A stretch of DNA of 64,000 nucleotides from Spinellus fusiger (lineage: Eukaryota; Mucoromycota; Mucoromycetes; Mucorales; Phycomycetaceae). Location: the NCBI GenBank assembly GCA_025094145.1, contig JALLLS010000097.1:1-64000 (forward strand), read 5' to 3'. A program made the translations under genes and the position numbers. Shown here one piece after another: positions 23,100-35,626 of the stretch (position 1 is its first letter; each line of letters starts with the position of its first letter). Under the pieces are notes generated by a model. The model saw only the letters and a list, made by a program, of their open reading frames with translations. It was not told the origin of the DNA and made no database searches.

Positions 23100-23580
23100 A
23101 CCATTAAAACCAAACTAGAAGCTCAATGATGCTTGTGGTATGATAGGAGGCTGCCTCAACAGTAAAACGTTGCGGAGCCTATAGAAGATTGCAGAAGAAC
23201 AAGAGAACAGGAGAATAAAAATCTAAAAAAGTGAATTACCCGAGGTTGTATTATTTCTGGTGGTCAAACCTTGAGTCAATTCACCACCTGCAAGAGAAGA
23301 ACAACAAGTGGGACAACGCCAAACTCTCTTCAGTCTGGAATAAAGAAACTAACATTGGGACTATTTTTGCTTGCACAAAGGCTCGATCCTAACCCAGTTG
23401 AACACTTTTAAGCTTATTCGGGAAACTGTATTCTAAAATGATAAGACGTCTCTTTCGCAAATGATTGGCAGATGTAGGATATTTTGGGGTTTGAACGGAA
23501 TGGAATGATATACCCGAATCTTTTTATTGGCACTTTTTTTTATTCGCATATGATAGAGCTGTCAGACTGAGATATTTTCC
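23100..23580 (+). mobile_element. Possible Tc1/mariner remnant
   Basis: A short plus-strand stretch reads LDPNPVEHF followed by IRETVFSKMI in broken frames, reminiscent of the DLNPIEH motif at the end of Tc1 transposases. Nothing else of the element is clear, so the limits are approximate. Confidence 0.25.
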
Positions 23581-26147
23581 AAAAATAGCCATGCACTCTA
23601 CGGGTATTTTCTAGTCAACTATTTTGTATAAATATTTCATACTATATTCTCTATGCATTGACGTAGGAAATTCTATAATTAGTGCATATAATGAATAATC
23701 ACAATGGAAGATAGTATTTACAAGAGAATAAGATTCCAGGTTTGGCTCAAGTTATGTCAGCAAAACATAGACTAAATATCACATTTCAGATTACAAATGA
23801 AGTGTGAATCTCTCTTTTTTATCTTTTGTGTTCAAAAACTATCGCTTCATTGCTAAATATGACGACTACTCTTAGTTTCAAGTGCTTATTTCTCCTCAGT
23901 ACCTATTATGTGGATTTGCTTTTACTATTGTAGGACTATAAAACCTGTGAATTTCTTGGAAGAGAAAATTTATCTTATTATCACTGATGAATTTGTAATA
24001 TCTTGGCCATAAAAAGCAAATAGCAAATAAATAGATAATAAGGAACACATGTAAAGATAAGGAAAGAGTATTTTGAGATTTCGATGACAATAGAATCTGA
24101 CTATGGCACTGCTCGCTTACGTTGCCTCAATGTTGTAACTTTTGTATGTATCCATCTATAATTATAGCATGGATCTAGGTGGGTGGTGGGTAAAACTAAA
24201 CTGGGATTTGTGGCTTTGACTGGAGATATGCTTTCATAAAGTTCGTCATCCTGTTATTGAATCCACAGTGCAAATTGAGATAAGGAATTACTTACTGTAA
24301 TCAAGAGTGTTTCATTTTTTCAGCGGTTACGCTTCTCCCCTATTTAGCCATGTTTATAGTTATGTATCCATATGCCCACTTCATCTATATTTACAACATG
24401 TTTGTGTTTATGAACATGAGCCCCTCATTTCTTGTCTTGTCTATCCATAACTGTCATGCTTAGTACTTTACATATTAGCTTTTTATTTTTATTATCATTT
24501 CAGTCCCTACTTTATTTATTAAGAGATAGCTACAGCGTCGCTCTGCTAGTAGGACAATGCTTTCTGGGCTTAGTCTCTCTGTTCTTCAACTCTCTAACTT
24601 CATGTCTCTATCACTTTATAAGACATTTGTTCCCTTTTACAACACAAGCTATCTGTGTCAGGACCTGATTTATTATTATTATTATTATTTAATTTTCTAG
24701 TTCAACGTAGCACCTGAGCATACCTTATGTACTACTACCTATCTTCTTGCTAATGATGATATAGTGCAAGGTGGAAAGGCCTTTAAAGCATCCTCACCAG
24801 ATCTGCAGACAGACTTCAGATTGAAATCCTAAATAAAAACCATGACTATGAAAGAGTACTTATACTTGGTGACGTGTTTTAGTATGTAAGGTAGAGTTCT
24901 CTCCTTTTTTTTGTTGATTCAACCTAAAGAAACAACAGCCACCTACAACAATAACAATCTATTCTTATTCAGACAATGATCACAAATAACAAAAGAAACT
25001 TATGCATGCCAGGTATAAAACTAAGCTTTTTAAAAAACCCTCACCTTGGAATAAGATTTTTGTTATTTTATTTTTTTATAGAACACTTTATTTTTAGCTT
25101 ATGAATATAACAACAGAATGAGCTCTTGATTCACCGCTCGCCCTTTTGCCCTTTTGCCCTTTTGCCCTTGTCTTTTGTCATTTAAAAGATAAATAAGAAG
25201 GCTGGCTGATAAGATGTTTAAATATAGATAAAAATAAAATAAAGTGTGGCACATCTTGTATACCTTCTTTATGGATGCACAGACAATGGCTTGATGCTAG
25301 TCATTTCTTTGCATTAGGAGAAAGGAGAAAGGAGAAAGGAAGGTGAGAGGGGAACAAGTGATTGGTTGGCATGGTAATAAATACAATTGCAGTCATAAGA
25401 ATTTTATATGTTAATACAAGAAGTTATTGACTTGTTTGAAGTCTTTTCTTAATATTCCATTACGAGTGACACTTTATACCCATTTTTCCTTGCAAACTCT
25501 TATTCTATTACCAAACACAAGATAATAATTGTATTTAGTCTTGTGCATAAATATTAAAGTGGTGTACTTTGCTCCCTCTCTTTTTATCTCTTCTCTTCCA
25601 TGTTTTCTCTTGCACCTGTGCCTTCACAGAAATAAAGCAATAGGAAAAGAGGGGATCTTTCCTACTACTGAAGCGCTGTTATTTCTTGTATCACAGAACA
25701 CTTTGTATAAGGAAAGATGGACTCAGTTTGTGTTTTTTTTACCCTTAAAAAGAGAGACAGAGAATAGAGTGATTTTCTTTGGATATTTCTTTTTTTTCTT
25801 CCCTATTATGTCTTGATGCCATTACCAAGGCCAAACGAGACTCTGTTACTAGTCTCAAAATGTCTTTGTATAAAGATAGATTTCAAACAGGATAGTAAGA
25901 GAGAGAGAGAAAATCAATGGAAAACATCAGACCTTTAGTTATGAGTTTAAGATTTACAGTGTCCAATACATTGAATTTATTTACTTTTTGTTAAGATATC
26001 TCTCTCTCCTCTTTCAGTTAATAATAATAAAAAGTCTATTGTTTTATAGTCAGTCTCTCTTTATATGTGGGGGAACTTTAATAGTAAGAGTACTCTCTTA
26101 TTTAGAGCTGTAGCTGTGTGTTCACACAGATAAAGGGTTTTTTTTTC

Positions 26148-26377
26148 ACCTACCTACCTACCTACCTACTTGCTTACCTACCTACCTACTTAATTACATA
26201 TTTATACATATTTATACATATTTATACATACAGATACATCTTTATTTATATCTTTTCTCCTCACTAGAAGAGTCTTTTCTTGAATCTTCTCTAGTCACTC
26301 TTGTTTCTATAGCAACAAGAAGAGAGAGAGACAGAGAGACAGAGAGACAGAGACAGAGACAGAGACAGAGACAGAGA
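26148..26377 (+). repeat. ACCT and GAGACA microsatellites
   Basis: A tetranucleotide ACCT/CTAC array occupies about 26148-26190. A TACATATTTA repeat follows, and a GAGACA hexanucleotide array occupies about 26319-26377. They lie 700-900 bp upstream of VTC4. Confidence 0.9.
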
Positions 26378-27061
26378 GAAGGGCGGGAAGTAGAAAAACA
26401 AGTTTAGGCTGTGAAGAATGAAATGGTGGAGTGGAGTAGAATGGATAGGCATCATTTAAGGCAGGAGGTGTGATGTTTGGTGCAAGTCCTACATCTTTAT
26501 GCCATTGGTCGTATCAGGTTGTACGACCATTCTAATTTACCCAGCCTTACTAACAAATTTCCTACAGCCTAAAACCTACTTCCACTCAGCCCATCTTATA
26601 GACTTCTAAATTCATTCGTAAGTGTCTACCTATCCATTCTCTAGCCTCCACAAGTAGGCTCATTTTGACTAGTGGACGACAATGGTTAAACTGATATAAA
26701 TGATAGGATAGAGCTCTCTTATAGGGCACCACAAATAAAAGAATGAAAAGAAGGGAACTATCAAAAGAATAGAAGAAAAAAAAAGAAAAAAAAAAGGGTT
26801 ATAAATAGGTGCCAACTTCATTTCCCTTTCTTATTGTCCGATTTCATCCTCAAATTTGGCACTTTTTCATAACAACGAAAAGTATTAAAACTCGACCATA
26901 GAACCAGATTGCCTTATTTTCCCCCCTTCTCTTACTCTTCCTCTTCCTCTTCTCCCCCTTGTCTCTACTTTCTTACGTACAAACCTACATAGCACACCCT
27001 ATCTGTCCATATATATCCATATAATTATATAAATATAAACATATAAAACAGAACATCAGTA

Positions 27062-29506
27062 ATGAAATACGGCGTTGAATTACAAGAAAATATATTCGCC
27101 CCTTGGCGTCTCTCTTATGTTGCCTATGAAGTACTTAAGCAAGAATTAAAGACACGTACCCAAAATCATATCTGGACAGATGCAGACGAAGCTGACTTTG
27201 TGGGTCTCCTTGACAATGAACTTACCAAAGTATACGACTTTATCAATGCCAAATTATCTGAAATTGATGCCCGCATTTTATACTGTGAACGCACAATCCA
27301 AGCCCTGCAAAAGAGCCAGACTGTGAACAGTGATGCCAGCTACAGCCTTATGGATGAGACCTTGACAGAGATATTGTTTGATGTCAATGATCTCTCTAAA
27401 TTCACACGAATGAATTACATGGCCATCCAAAAGATCCTTAAAAAGCACGACCGCTGGACACTGTTGAACCTCAAGCAAGATTATGTTCAGAAATTGAGAG
27501 AAAAGTCATTGGATAAACAGCGATTTGATGTGGCGATTGTGTACATATCAGCACTGCATGACATCTGCCGCAACAGAGGCCAACAGTCGCCTGGAAACAG
27601 TGCCTCGGGTGGCGACCAGAATGCATTTGAGCGTGCTACAGCCAAGTACTGGATTCATCCTGATAACATTACAGAGGTCAAGGCTATTATTATGTTGCAC
27701 TTGCCTGTGCTTGTGTTCAACAAGTCAAAGAAGTGGGAGCCCTCAGACTCAGCAGTGTCCAGTATCTACTATGACAATCAGAACCTGGATTTGTATGCGG
27801 GTAGATTACAGAGAGATGAAATGGCAGAAGCCATCCGATTCCGTTGGTAATGTCCCAATCGCTAGACTATACAAAGCAAAGCTTGGTGATATGATGTACT
27901 GAACTTTGTCTCCCTTTATGGACCCCCTTTTTGTTATTGTTTTGTTATTAGGTACGGACCTTTTGAGTCCAAAAGCGTGTTTATTGAACGTAAAACACAT
28001 CACGCTACTTGGTTGGACGGCGCCTCTGTCAAGGATCGCTTCCGTATCGACGAACCCAAAGTTAATGCCTTTGTAGACAACACCTACACCGCAGACCATA
28101 TTGCCCAGGAATTGCGCTCCTCCAATACAGACGAGGCTGCTGTAAAGGACGTTCACTTTATTGCCGAAGGTGTACAAACCTCTTTTCGAAATAAGTTACT
28201 GGAGCCCATGCTGCGTGTCTTTTACAACCGTACTGCATTTCAGCTTCCTGATGATCAGAAACTCCGTATTTCATTGGACACAGATCTCACGTTTATTCGT
28301 GAAGACCACACAGACGGCCAAATGCGCCGTTTCCCCTCTCACCACTGGCGCCGCAATGATGTGCGTATTGATCATCCCTTCACTTATGTTGCAGAAGCCG
28401 ATATTCTGAGATTCCCTTATGCTGTGCTAGAAACCAAACTCCAGACACATCTTGGACAAAAGCCTCCTACATGGCTTACGAAGCTCATTGAGAGTCATTT
28501 GGTGCATGAAGTCCCCAGATTCTCCAAGTATCTCCATGGTGCCAGTCACTTTTACCGCGAGAAGCTTCCTCTTTTGCCTTGGTGGTTGACGGAAATGAAG
28601 AGTGATATTCGTAGAGTGCGTAGTCAGAATACTGGACTCACTCGCTCTCTCAGCTTCAAGCCTCTGATTGATGGTAAATACCGTCGTGCCATGATTGAAG
28701 AAAAGATCAAAGGAAGTGATGAGATCCTATACGAAGAACCAGAATCCTTACCTTTGAATTCCACCGAGCCTTCTTCAAGACGTTCTTTGGATGTGGATGA
28801 GCATATTGCTGCTGCATGGCAACCTGTCTTCAATACTGACAAGGACAATGGCAAGAACAAAAAGAACAAAAAGAACAAGAAAGTGGATCCATATTCTGAT
28901 GTTGACTTTTCAAGGAGGAAGGGAAGTGACAGCAGCCATGTGTCTACTACAACCCAGCCTTTGTTGGACAATGATCTTTTGTCTTCACGCAAGAACAAGA
29001 AGCGTCAGGATGTTTATGATACACCTGTTCCTACAAGCAAGTCATTTCCTTCAAATAACGGAAGTATGTCTGCCATGTCAAGTGAATCCAATCTGCGTGG
29101 AAAGAAGGACAGCAAACTGGGCACACCAGTAGTATTTGATGAAGAAGCTCAGAAGGAGGAAAAGACAAAGAAGCCCAAAACAAAGAAACTCAAGCTGGAG
29201 CCAAAGACATTCTTCTCCAACGAACGAACATTTATTTCCTGGCTGCAGTTCTGTGCTCTGCTATTGTCTGTGGCTCTGAGTCTGCTGAATATGGGACAGG
29301 ACAATATCTCCCGTATTATGGGTGGTCTGTTCATTGGCCTTGCTATTGCCGTGGCCATCTATGCCCTGTATCAATTTGAGAAGCGTGCTTGGATGATCAA
29401 TCACCATAGTGAAGGTCGCTATGATGACCTTTGGGGCCCTGTGGTGCTCTGTACTCTCTTGGTCTGCGCACTTATTATCAACATGTACTTGCAATTCCGT
29501 ACTTGA
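27062..29506 (+). CDS. VTC4: Vacuolar transporter chaperone 4, polyphosphate polymerase
   Basis: Vtc4 makes inorganic polyphosphate from ATP on the cytosolic face of the vacuole and passes it into the lumen. Two exons, 27062-27846 and 27952-29506, give 779 residues. An N-terminal SPX domain (residues ~1-150, with KKHDR of the inositol-pyrophosphate-binding basic cluster) is followed by the catalytic tunnel domain (~195-500) and a C-terminal DUF202 region with three membrane helices (~680-775). Residues known to be catalytic in yeast are present: the two Arg of IRFRWYG, Lys of ERKTH, Arg of RISLDTDL, Glu of AVLETKLQT and Lys of [10 protein letters not shown]. Wording such as [15 protein letters not shown] and [11 protein letters not shown] fits Vtc4, not the inactive Vtc2/3. 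A long Lys/Ser linker (~530-665) separates the enzyme from the membrane part. The splice falls in the middle of the RWYG codon run. Confidence 0.95.
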
Positions 29507-29594
29507 GTTCTTTTAAAGTGATTCTCACCTGAAATAGAACCATTTCTAATTCCTAGTTAGTCTTCTTTCTCTTCATTCCATACTTTTCTATGAC

Positions 29595-29665
29595 TATAAC
29601 TTCATGAATTCTATACATATAGACCTCCAACATTCTATCAATAAAGAAAAGAGTGTTTTGTACAA
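29595..29665 (+). promoter_or_regulatory. 3'-end element shared with CWC22 (VTC4 copy)
   Basis: The 13-mer TATAACTTCATGA at 29595 and the 19-mer AAAAGAGTGTTTTGTACAA at 29647 repeat the words found after CWC22 with the same 52-nt offset. AATAAA directly precedes the 19-mer, and TGTACAATA at its end matches a PUF-type binding core. A 3'-end processing or mRNA-control role is inferred. Confidence 0.5.
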
Positions 29666-30081
29666 TACATACAGTGTTTTATTATGTCCATGCTGTTCTT
29701 CTAGTTAGTCAGGCTTTTCTTGGCAAGCAGAAAGAGTGAAGAAGAAGGCTGTACTCAGAGAAGAGAGTCTATCTGATAATTCAGGTCATTTTATATGTTC
29801 ATCTTATTTCTTTTTTATATTCAATCTTTGGTAAAGAATATAAATAAATAAATAGAAACACGAGCAACTCTTTATGTTAGCTGCTTTTATTATGATTCTA
29901 TAATAGTGGATTAGAGTGTAGTCCTTTTTTCTCTTTCTCTTTGACTCTATACATCCTCCAATCTCATCCTCTATTCTCCACTCTATTCTCCACTGAAGAA
30001 TCTCTTATCCACAGGATCTTCTCTCACATATCATTCATCCAAAGGCACCTTATGGGTTCAGTGTATAAGAGTCTGTTTTGT
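29666..30081. other. Intergenic region between VTC4 and the WD40 gene
   Basis: AT-rich spacer between two convergent genes. Nothing recognisable apart from likely 3' UTRs. Confidence 0.5.
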
Positions 30082-32854
30082 TCAAATATAACTCACATCT
30101 TCATCGTAAAGCCACACTTTCACTGTCTGATCATCACTGCAGCTTGCCAACATACTCTGTTTAGCATTCCATGCTGCCTCATATACAACACCAGAATGAC
30201 CTCTCAGCTTCTGTAATACTTCACCTGTGGCCTGATCCCAAATATAAACATTGCTATCCTATACACCATTGGGTCCATGTTATGTTCCGTTTTCTCTCAA
30301 CAAGAAGTCTACCTCTGATCCTCCCACAATAAGATTATTATCAGCAAATCTTGCTCTTATGAAGTTCTTGGATGTGTTCTGATGGCCTTTGAGTTTACGA
30401 ATAGGAATGACCTGACAAATAAAACAATAAGTGTTATTTTCATAGACAAAGGATCCCTCCTTTTCTCTCCTTTTCTCTTTCTTATTCTTTTACCATGCGA
30501 ACATCCCACAGCCTATTTGAATTGTCTTTGGAGCTACTGAGAAGCATGGTCCCACTGGAATTAATATCCACAGAAGTGACCTCTCCCAAATGAGAAGAGA
30601 TTGTACGAATGCACAGTCCAGACACAATATCCCAGAACTTGATGGTGTTGTCTTTGGATCCACTGATCACCAGATTACCCAGAGGATTGAAAATGGTCTT
30701 GGTCACTGCCAACTGATGGCCCATAAAGGTCTTTACCACTGTGCCTGTGTTGATATCGTACAGCCGTACTGATTTATCATAACCACCTGTCACTACATGA
30801 TTCTTATATTATTATTATGGCGGGAAGAGTGAGGATAGAGAATCGATTAATAAGTAAATGTAAGAAATAGAGTCTTTGGTATCGACACTCTAGATAGAAA
30901 TATAAAGTTAGATATACCTCGCTGGGATGATAACAAACAGAGTAAACATCACCGGCATGGCCTTCCAAAGTAGTGGAGCAACTTGCTTTGCCATTCTTTA
31001 CACTCCATATCTAATGACACCAAAGAAACAGTGTTCATGCTGGTGTTAATGTTCAACAAGACTTACTTTAACGGTGGCATCTCCACTTGCACTAGCAATG
31101 TAATCACCCCCCACTGTGCTTGATAACCCCCATAGTCTTGATCGATGGCCCTCCATGGTCTCCAAACACTCCTGGGTCTGTGTGTCCCATATACGCAGAG
31201 TATTATCACTTTATATACATATCACCAACAGAGTAAGCAAAAGAGAAAGAGAAATAGATTCATGTCTAATGTCTAATGTCTAATAGAGCCAAGACAGTAG
31301 AGCCTACCTTGATCCAGAAACAACGTGTCTACCTTCTTCTCCTAAGAACTCAACACACTTGATGTTGCTTTGGTGTCCTTGAAAAGTCGTACCAACAGCA
31401 TTGGGAATCACAAAACTTGTATAGTTTTCCAGTAGTCTTTATACATATATATATAAATAGAGTAAGTTGACAGTGGATAGTCTCTCTCTCTCTCCAAGGA
31501 AGAAATTACTTACGAATTCACAGCAGGAGCAATCTTGGGATGGTAGCGGGAGAATTCAATTTGGTAAGCAACAGATTGACGCAGCATAGTCAATAATCGA
31601 TCAGGTGGGATATAACGGTTGCCTGATAAGAAGAAGAATGAGGGACAATGCCATGTATCTATCGTGTATTCTCTCTCTAGTGATAGATAGATAGATACTC
31701 TATCAAGGTATGGGTAGAATGAATTACCTGCACGGTCTGCTGTTTCAAAATCAAGTGTATTCTGCAACTGTTCTGCCAAACTCTCTCTAAGTAAAGAGGA
31801 AGACAGGGTCCACATCAGACACTTTCTCTCTATAGATGGATATCTCTTACCTTGCTGCCATAACACCCTCCCAATTCTTAAAACTGGCTGCCTCATGAAT
31901 GGATTTGGCAGTTAACAAATAACACAAGTCCTTGAACTCATTTGGGTTGGTCTGAAGATGCTCCAGTGGCTTCAGTCGTTTGTTTAAAAAGGTAAATGCC
32001 TAAACACATACAAATACACAGTGGATGAGGGATGCATGTCGTTCCATTGTTTACCTTTTGCATTTCACGGCGCTCAATGTATTCCAAGTACTGTAGTTTG
32101 TATATAGAATAAAGAAAAGAGCGATGATGTTTGACAAGTGGTTTTGTACACAACTTCTCCACCTCTTGCCAGTCGCCATCTGTTGGGCAATGTACAGTCA
32201 GTATAAAAGAAGAAGAGGAAGAAGGATAAGGAGTCCTTGATGTTTCTTTTTATATATATATATATATTATCTACAAACTACCAGTACCTAGAATGGCTTT
32301 CTTCAGACGCTTAGCTTCTACTGTGCGTTCTTCTCTCTCTTTCCACTTGACATTGGTCTCATCATACAACACAGCCTGTGCAGTATGATAGCCTTCGTCT
32401 TGTAGGTATTGCATAATAATGCCAATGATATCCTGTAGCTACAGTGTTACTTTTCTCTTTTCTCTTTATAGATAGGTGGACTATTCCACTACACACTTCT
32501 TTAATACGAGGATCATTGGCATTGAAGATATCTTCTGTAGGGCGAATATGGGTGCTATGAAGTCCTACGTCTTGACTATAAGCTGCTAGACTATCATTAA
32601 TATTTAATAAACAAACACAGAAGAGAGAAGAAAACATAGCAAAATAAGGGAGGAGTGGTAGCAATAAAACAAGAGCAGCAGGAATACCTTCTGCGTGCTT
32701 GACAGTGCTCGCTTGAGGAAGTGCCTCTGTGCTGCCAGAGAGAAGGACGGGTATTGTCTTGGATCCACTGAACATGAGTGTCTACCTCACTGTCTTCCAT
32801 GGAGGAAGTGTGCAGGTGTGCAAGATGATCTTCTACAGGTGAAGTGTTTTCCAT
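30082..32854 (-). CDS. LisH-CTLH-WD40 repeat protein (multi-exon)
   Basis: A scaffold-type protein. I start at the ATG at 32854 because splicing 32854-32688 to 32590-32497 and then 32432 onward keeps frame. The LisH motif begins at DIIGIIMQYLQDEG, followed by a CTLH-like helical region (LKKAILDGDWQEVEKLC, HHRSFLYSIYKLQYLEYIERREMQ, DLCYLLTAKSIHEAA) and a PPDRLLTMLRQSVAYQ stretch. The C-terminal half is a WD40 propeller: GTTFQGHQSNIKCVEFLG, VTGGYDKSVRLYDINTGT, VISGSKDNTIKFWDIVSG, LLSSSKDNSNRLWDVR, and finally CSDDQTVKVW. The order LisH-CTLH-WD40 recalls SMU1 and WDR26/Gid7, but the repeats do not match either closely, so I leave the symbol empty. The stop at 30084-30082 follows a GTGAGT that could also be a donor site. 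Confidence 0.82.
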
Positions 32855-33535
32855 TGTCTCTTTGTTTATCGCTGTGACTTGGTGGATAGCAGTAGCAGTA
32901 GCAGTAGCAGTAGCAGTAGCAGTAGCAGTAGTAGTGGTGGTTGTGTCTGTGCCTGTAGTTCCACTCGTAAGGGTCAAAGGTGTAGGCTAAGTGTAAGCTA
33001 TTCGCACACACTCTTCTATGCCAATAAGAGGGTCTCTTTTTTTTTCTTTTTTTTTTTTTCTTTTCTTTGCTGCACTAAAGTGGAGTGGAGTGGAGTGGAG
33101 TCCGGCTCGGTTCAGTGCAATTGTATTGGGACTGGCTAAATAGTTTTTGGGGAGGCGTCGCTTGGAAGAGTGTTCTTTCTATAGAGAGTCACCCTCCTAT
33201 GTTGGGCGCAGTCAGTCTGTGCGTGGGCATTTCTTCTTTCTCTCTTTCTCTCTTTCTCTCTTTTCTTAAGGCAAAAAGACAAAAAAGAAGGAAATCTTCC
33301 TCTTTATTATTTATAAGCAGAAGCCTGTCCATCTGTCTGTCTATTTACAAATACATATATACATACAAATATACAAATATATAAATATAAATACATATAT
33401 ATACTCAGTCTTCTCCTCTAATCAAGTGTCCAACCACTGTCACTGCCTACACAAACTGCTCACACAGCTGCACTCTTAGTATTGGCTAGTTAACTTGTCT
33501 AGTTTCTATCCACACCTACAAAAATACACTCTATT
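32855..33535. promoter_or_regulatory. Divergent promoter with AGTAGC microsatellite
   Basis: Spacer between the start codons of the minus-strand WD40 gene and the plus-strand SH3 gene. It holds an AGTAGC hexanucleotide array (about 32886-32936), T-rich runs near 33031-33062 and repeated GTGGA pentamers near 33080-33100. No further motif is assigned. Confidence 0.5.
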
Positions 33536-34014
33536 ATGCTAGGTAATTCATTATGCTTGCAAACAACCATAGCCACCCTCCATTAGACTCTTGTTCCATA
33601 TGTGTTCCATATAGAATAACCACTCGAGATAGGCCACTATTACCGAGCCCATCACCAATACGATGCACAGCAAGACGACGAACTGTCTTTAAAATCCGAC
33701 CAAGTCGTACGTGTGTTGGACTCTAGCCACGCAGACTGGTGGCAGGTCCAAGCAGACAATGGCCAGAGTGGTATGGTACCCAGCAATGTAAGGAGAAACA
33801 CACCCATCCACCCACACATACATTCAATGGCATTGAACCTACAGCACTAGTTTCTAGAGAAGGAGTCCAGCAAAGGTAAGAAAGACAGAAATATCTTTTA
33901 CCTATCTATCCATTCTAATTTAATGGATTGATTTAGGCCAGACAAGAGAAGAAAGGGGAAGAGAAGTAAGTTGTATGCGAGTGCATCTATTTTCATAGGG
34001 GATATTATTCTATC

Positions 34015-34076
<62 letters not shown>

Positions 34077-35626
34077 ATAATAATAATAATAATAATAATA
34101 ACATTCACATTCACATTCACACTCATTAAAAAGACACCACCACCAACAGCCGCTGTCTCTACTGAGGCCACAGACTATGAAGAACCTACAAGTAAGTGCT
34201 ATTTCATTACTATCATTACAAAAGAGAAGAGAAGACCATTTAATAATAGGCCCTATTGTTCTCATTCTGTAAAAGATAGTTTCAAATTAGCAGCGTATGG
34301 TGTCAAGAAAGGAGGCATTGGTAGTATTTTGGCTGGTGGATTTCTATCAAAGAGAGGCTCAACAATGAGGCCAGAACAAGACCATGTAAAGCAAAGAAAG
34401 AGACATGTCTGGTCAGTCCATGGACTTACATCACTATATTATTAGACTACAGACATACCACCACCCCAGGCACCATTACCACTGTCTGTTGTTCTCAAGG
34501 CCATGGTACTGCATGATTACACACCTACACAGCAAGGTAATATATTCCAGTGCATTAGAAGAATACTCAATATGAACATAAATACGTGTCCATTAGATGA
34601 AATTAAACTTATACGAGGAGAATACATTACAATAAAAGAGAAAGAAGACACTGCATGGTGGACAGGCACAAATGAACAAGGCCAGTACGGTACGTTCCCT
34701 GCTGAATTTGTACAGATCATCCAAGAACCACCCCAGCGGCCTACACGCTCTCGTCCTCCTACACTTCTTCATGCAGATACAAACACAGATGCAGATGCAG
34801 ATGCAGATGCAGACGCAGATATAAACACACCTGCAGACACAAACACATACACAGACATGCCTCGCCCACCTCCTGTCCCTGTCACGACACGACCCTCTTC
34901 TTTGCTCTCCACACGACCCGACATCCCTCGCACCCTACCCATTGCCACACCTACACGCCCTATGTCCATGTCCATAGGAAGAAGCCACAAGAGAGTGCCC
35001 TCTGTCCAAATGACATCTCCGGATCTACCTCCCCTTACGCCCAGATCCTTCAGTAGTACAGAGCATCCTGTTAAACCCATAAGACCCACCCCTCCTCCTG
35101 GAAAGGAAGAAAAAAAGGCACTGCCTCCCATGGCACGTCCTCCCAAAGTGCTGGCAAGGGCAGTGACAAGTAAGTGTGTGTTGAACAGCAGTGTTCTGTT
35201 GAGGAGGAGGAGGAGGAAGACTAATGAACTCATGCTGGGGTTGGGATAGCTTCTTCACGCCCAACAAGTCTTGCAGCAGACAGTGGATCCTTCCATAAAG
35301 GACATCCCACTCCCTCCCAAAGCAGCGAGGTGCCCTTGTCTCCCCCACCTGTGCCACGTCGCTCTATGCCGGCTCTTCCTTCTATCCTACAAGCAGGTGG
35401 TGGGGGTGAGATTCCTCCTATGCCTTCTCCTACCAGGACACTCGACATCAAGACACGTCCACTGTTCTCCAATGTTCAGGAGCATCTTGATTATCTGTCG
35501 AATGAGGTCGATAAGATGCGTCATACATTCGAAGCATTGTTGCAGGTTGAAAGGACAGAGCGTCAACGGTTGGAACAAGAGTTGATTCTTATCAAAGAAC
35601 AAGTGAAAGGTCATTCTACACAGTAA
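33536..35626 (+). CDS. Two-SH3-domain adaptor with proline-rich linker and coiled-coil C terminus
   Basis: My model joins 33536-33542, 33633-33787, 33858-33875, 34134-34191, 34276-34385, 34446-34536, 34597-35169 and 35250-35626; it keeps frame and gives 462 residues. SH3 domain 1 (residues ~3-55) has ALYDY-like YRAHHQYDAQQDDELSLK, the DWWQV tryptophans and GMVPSN. SH3 domain 2 (~138-195) has AMVLHDYTP, DEIKLIRGEYI, TAWWTG and GTFPAEFV. Between them lies the glycine-rich segment KLAAYGVKKGGIGSILAGGF. A Pro/Arg-rich linker follows, with a (Asp-Ala)n run from a GCAGAT repeat and many PxxP motifs, and then a short coiled coil (EHLDYLSNEVDKMRHTFEALL). Such proteins usually link actin patches, endocytosis or signalling; I cannot name the orthologue. 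The acceptor of the tiny third exon is ambiguous: an alternative would give VPSNFLEK but breaks the frame. Confidence 0.82.
34016..34120 (+). repeat. TATGTA, ATA and CATTCA arrays in SH3-gene intron
   Basis: About ten TATGTA units, then an ATA run, then CATTCA units, all inside the intron before the exon at 34134. Confidence 0.9.

Larger units (their letters stand above)
21881..27061. other. Gene-poor 5-kb interval
   Basis: I find no supportable gene in about 5 kb. Short open frames at 24432-24668 and 25529-25816 have no recognisable domains and are hydrophobic by composition. Around 23340-23480 there is a weak plus-strand hint of a Tc1-type C terminus. Simple repeats include three CCCTTTTG units near 25141-25168, an ACCT array near 26148-26190 and a GAGACA array near 26319-26377. 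The last few hundred bases form the VTC4 promoter with a CT-rich tract near 26921-26960. Confidence 0.5.

Noticed and set aside
25529..25816. 95-codon frame near 25.5 kb
   Set aside because: No domain, composition follows AT-rich sequence, and no splice-supported extension was found.
30082..32854. Calling the WD40 gene SMU1 or GID7
   Set aside because: Domain order is similar, but the repeat sequences do not match closely enough to name it.
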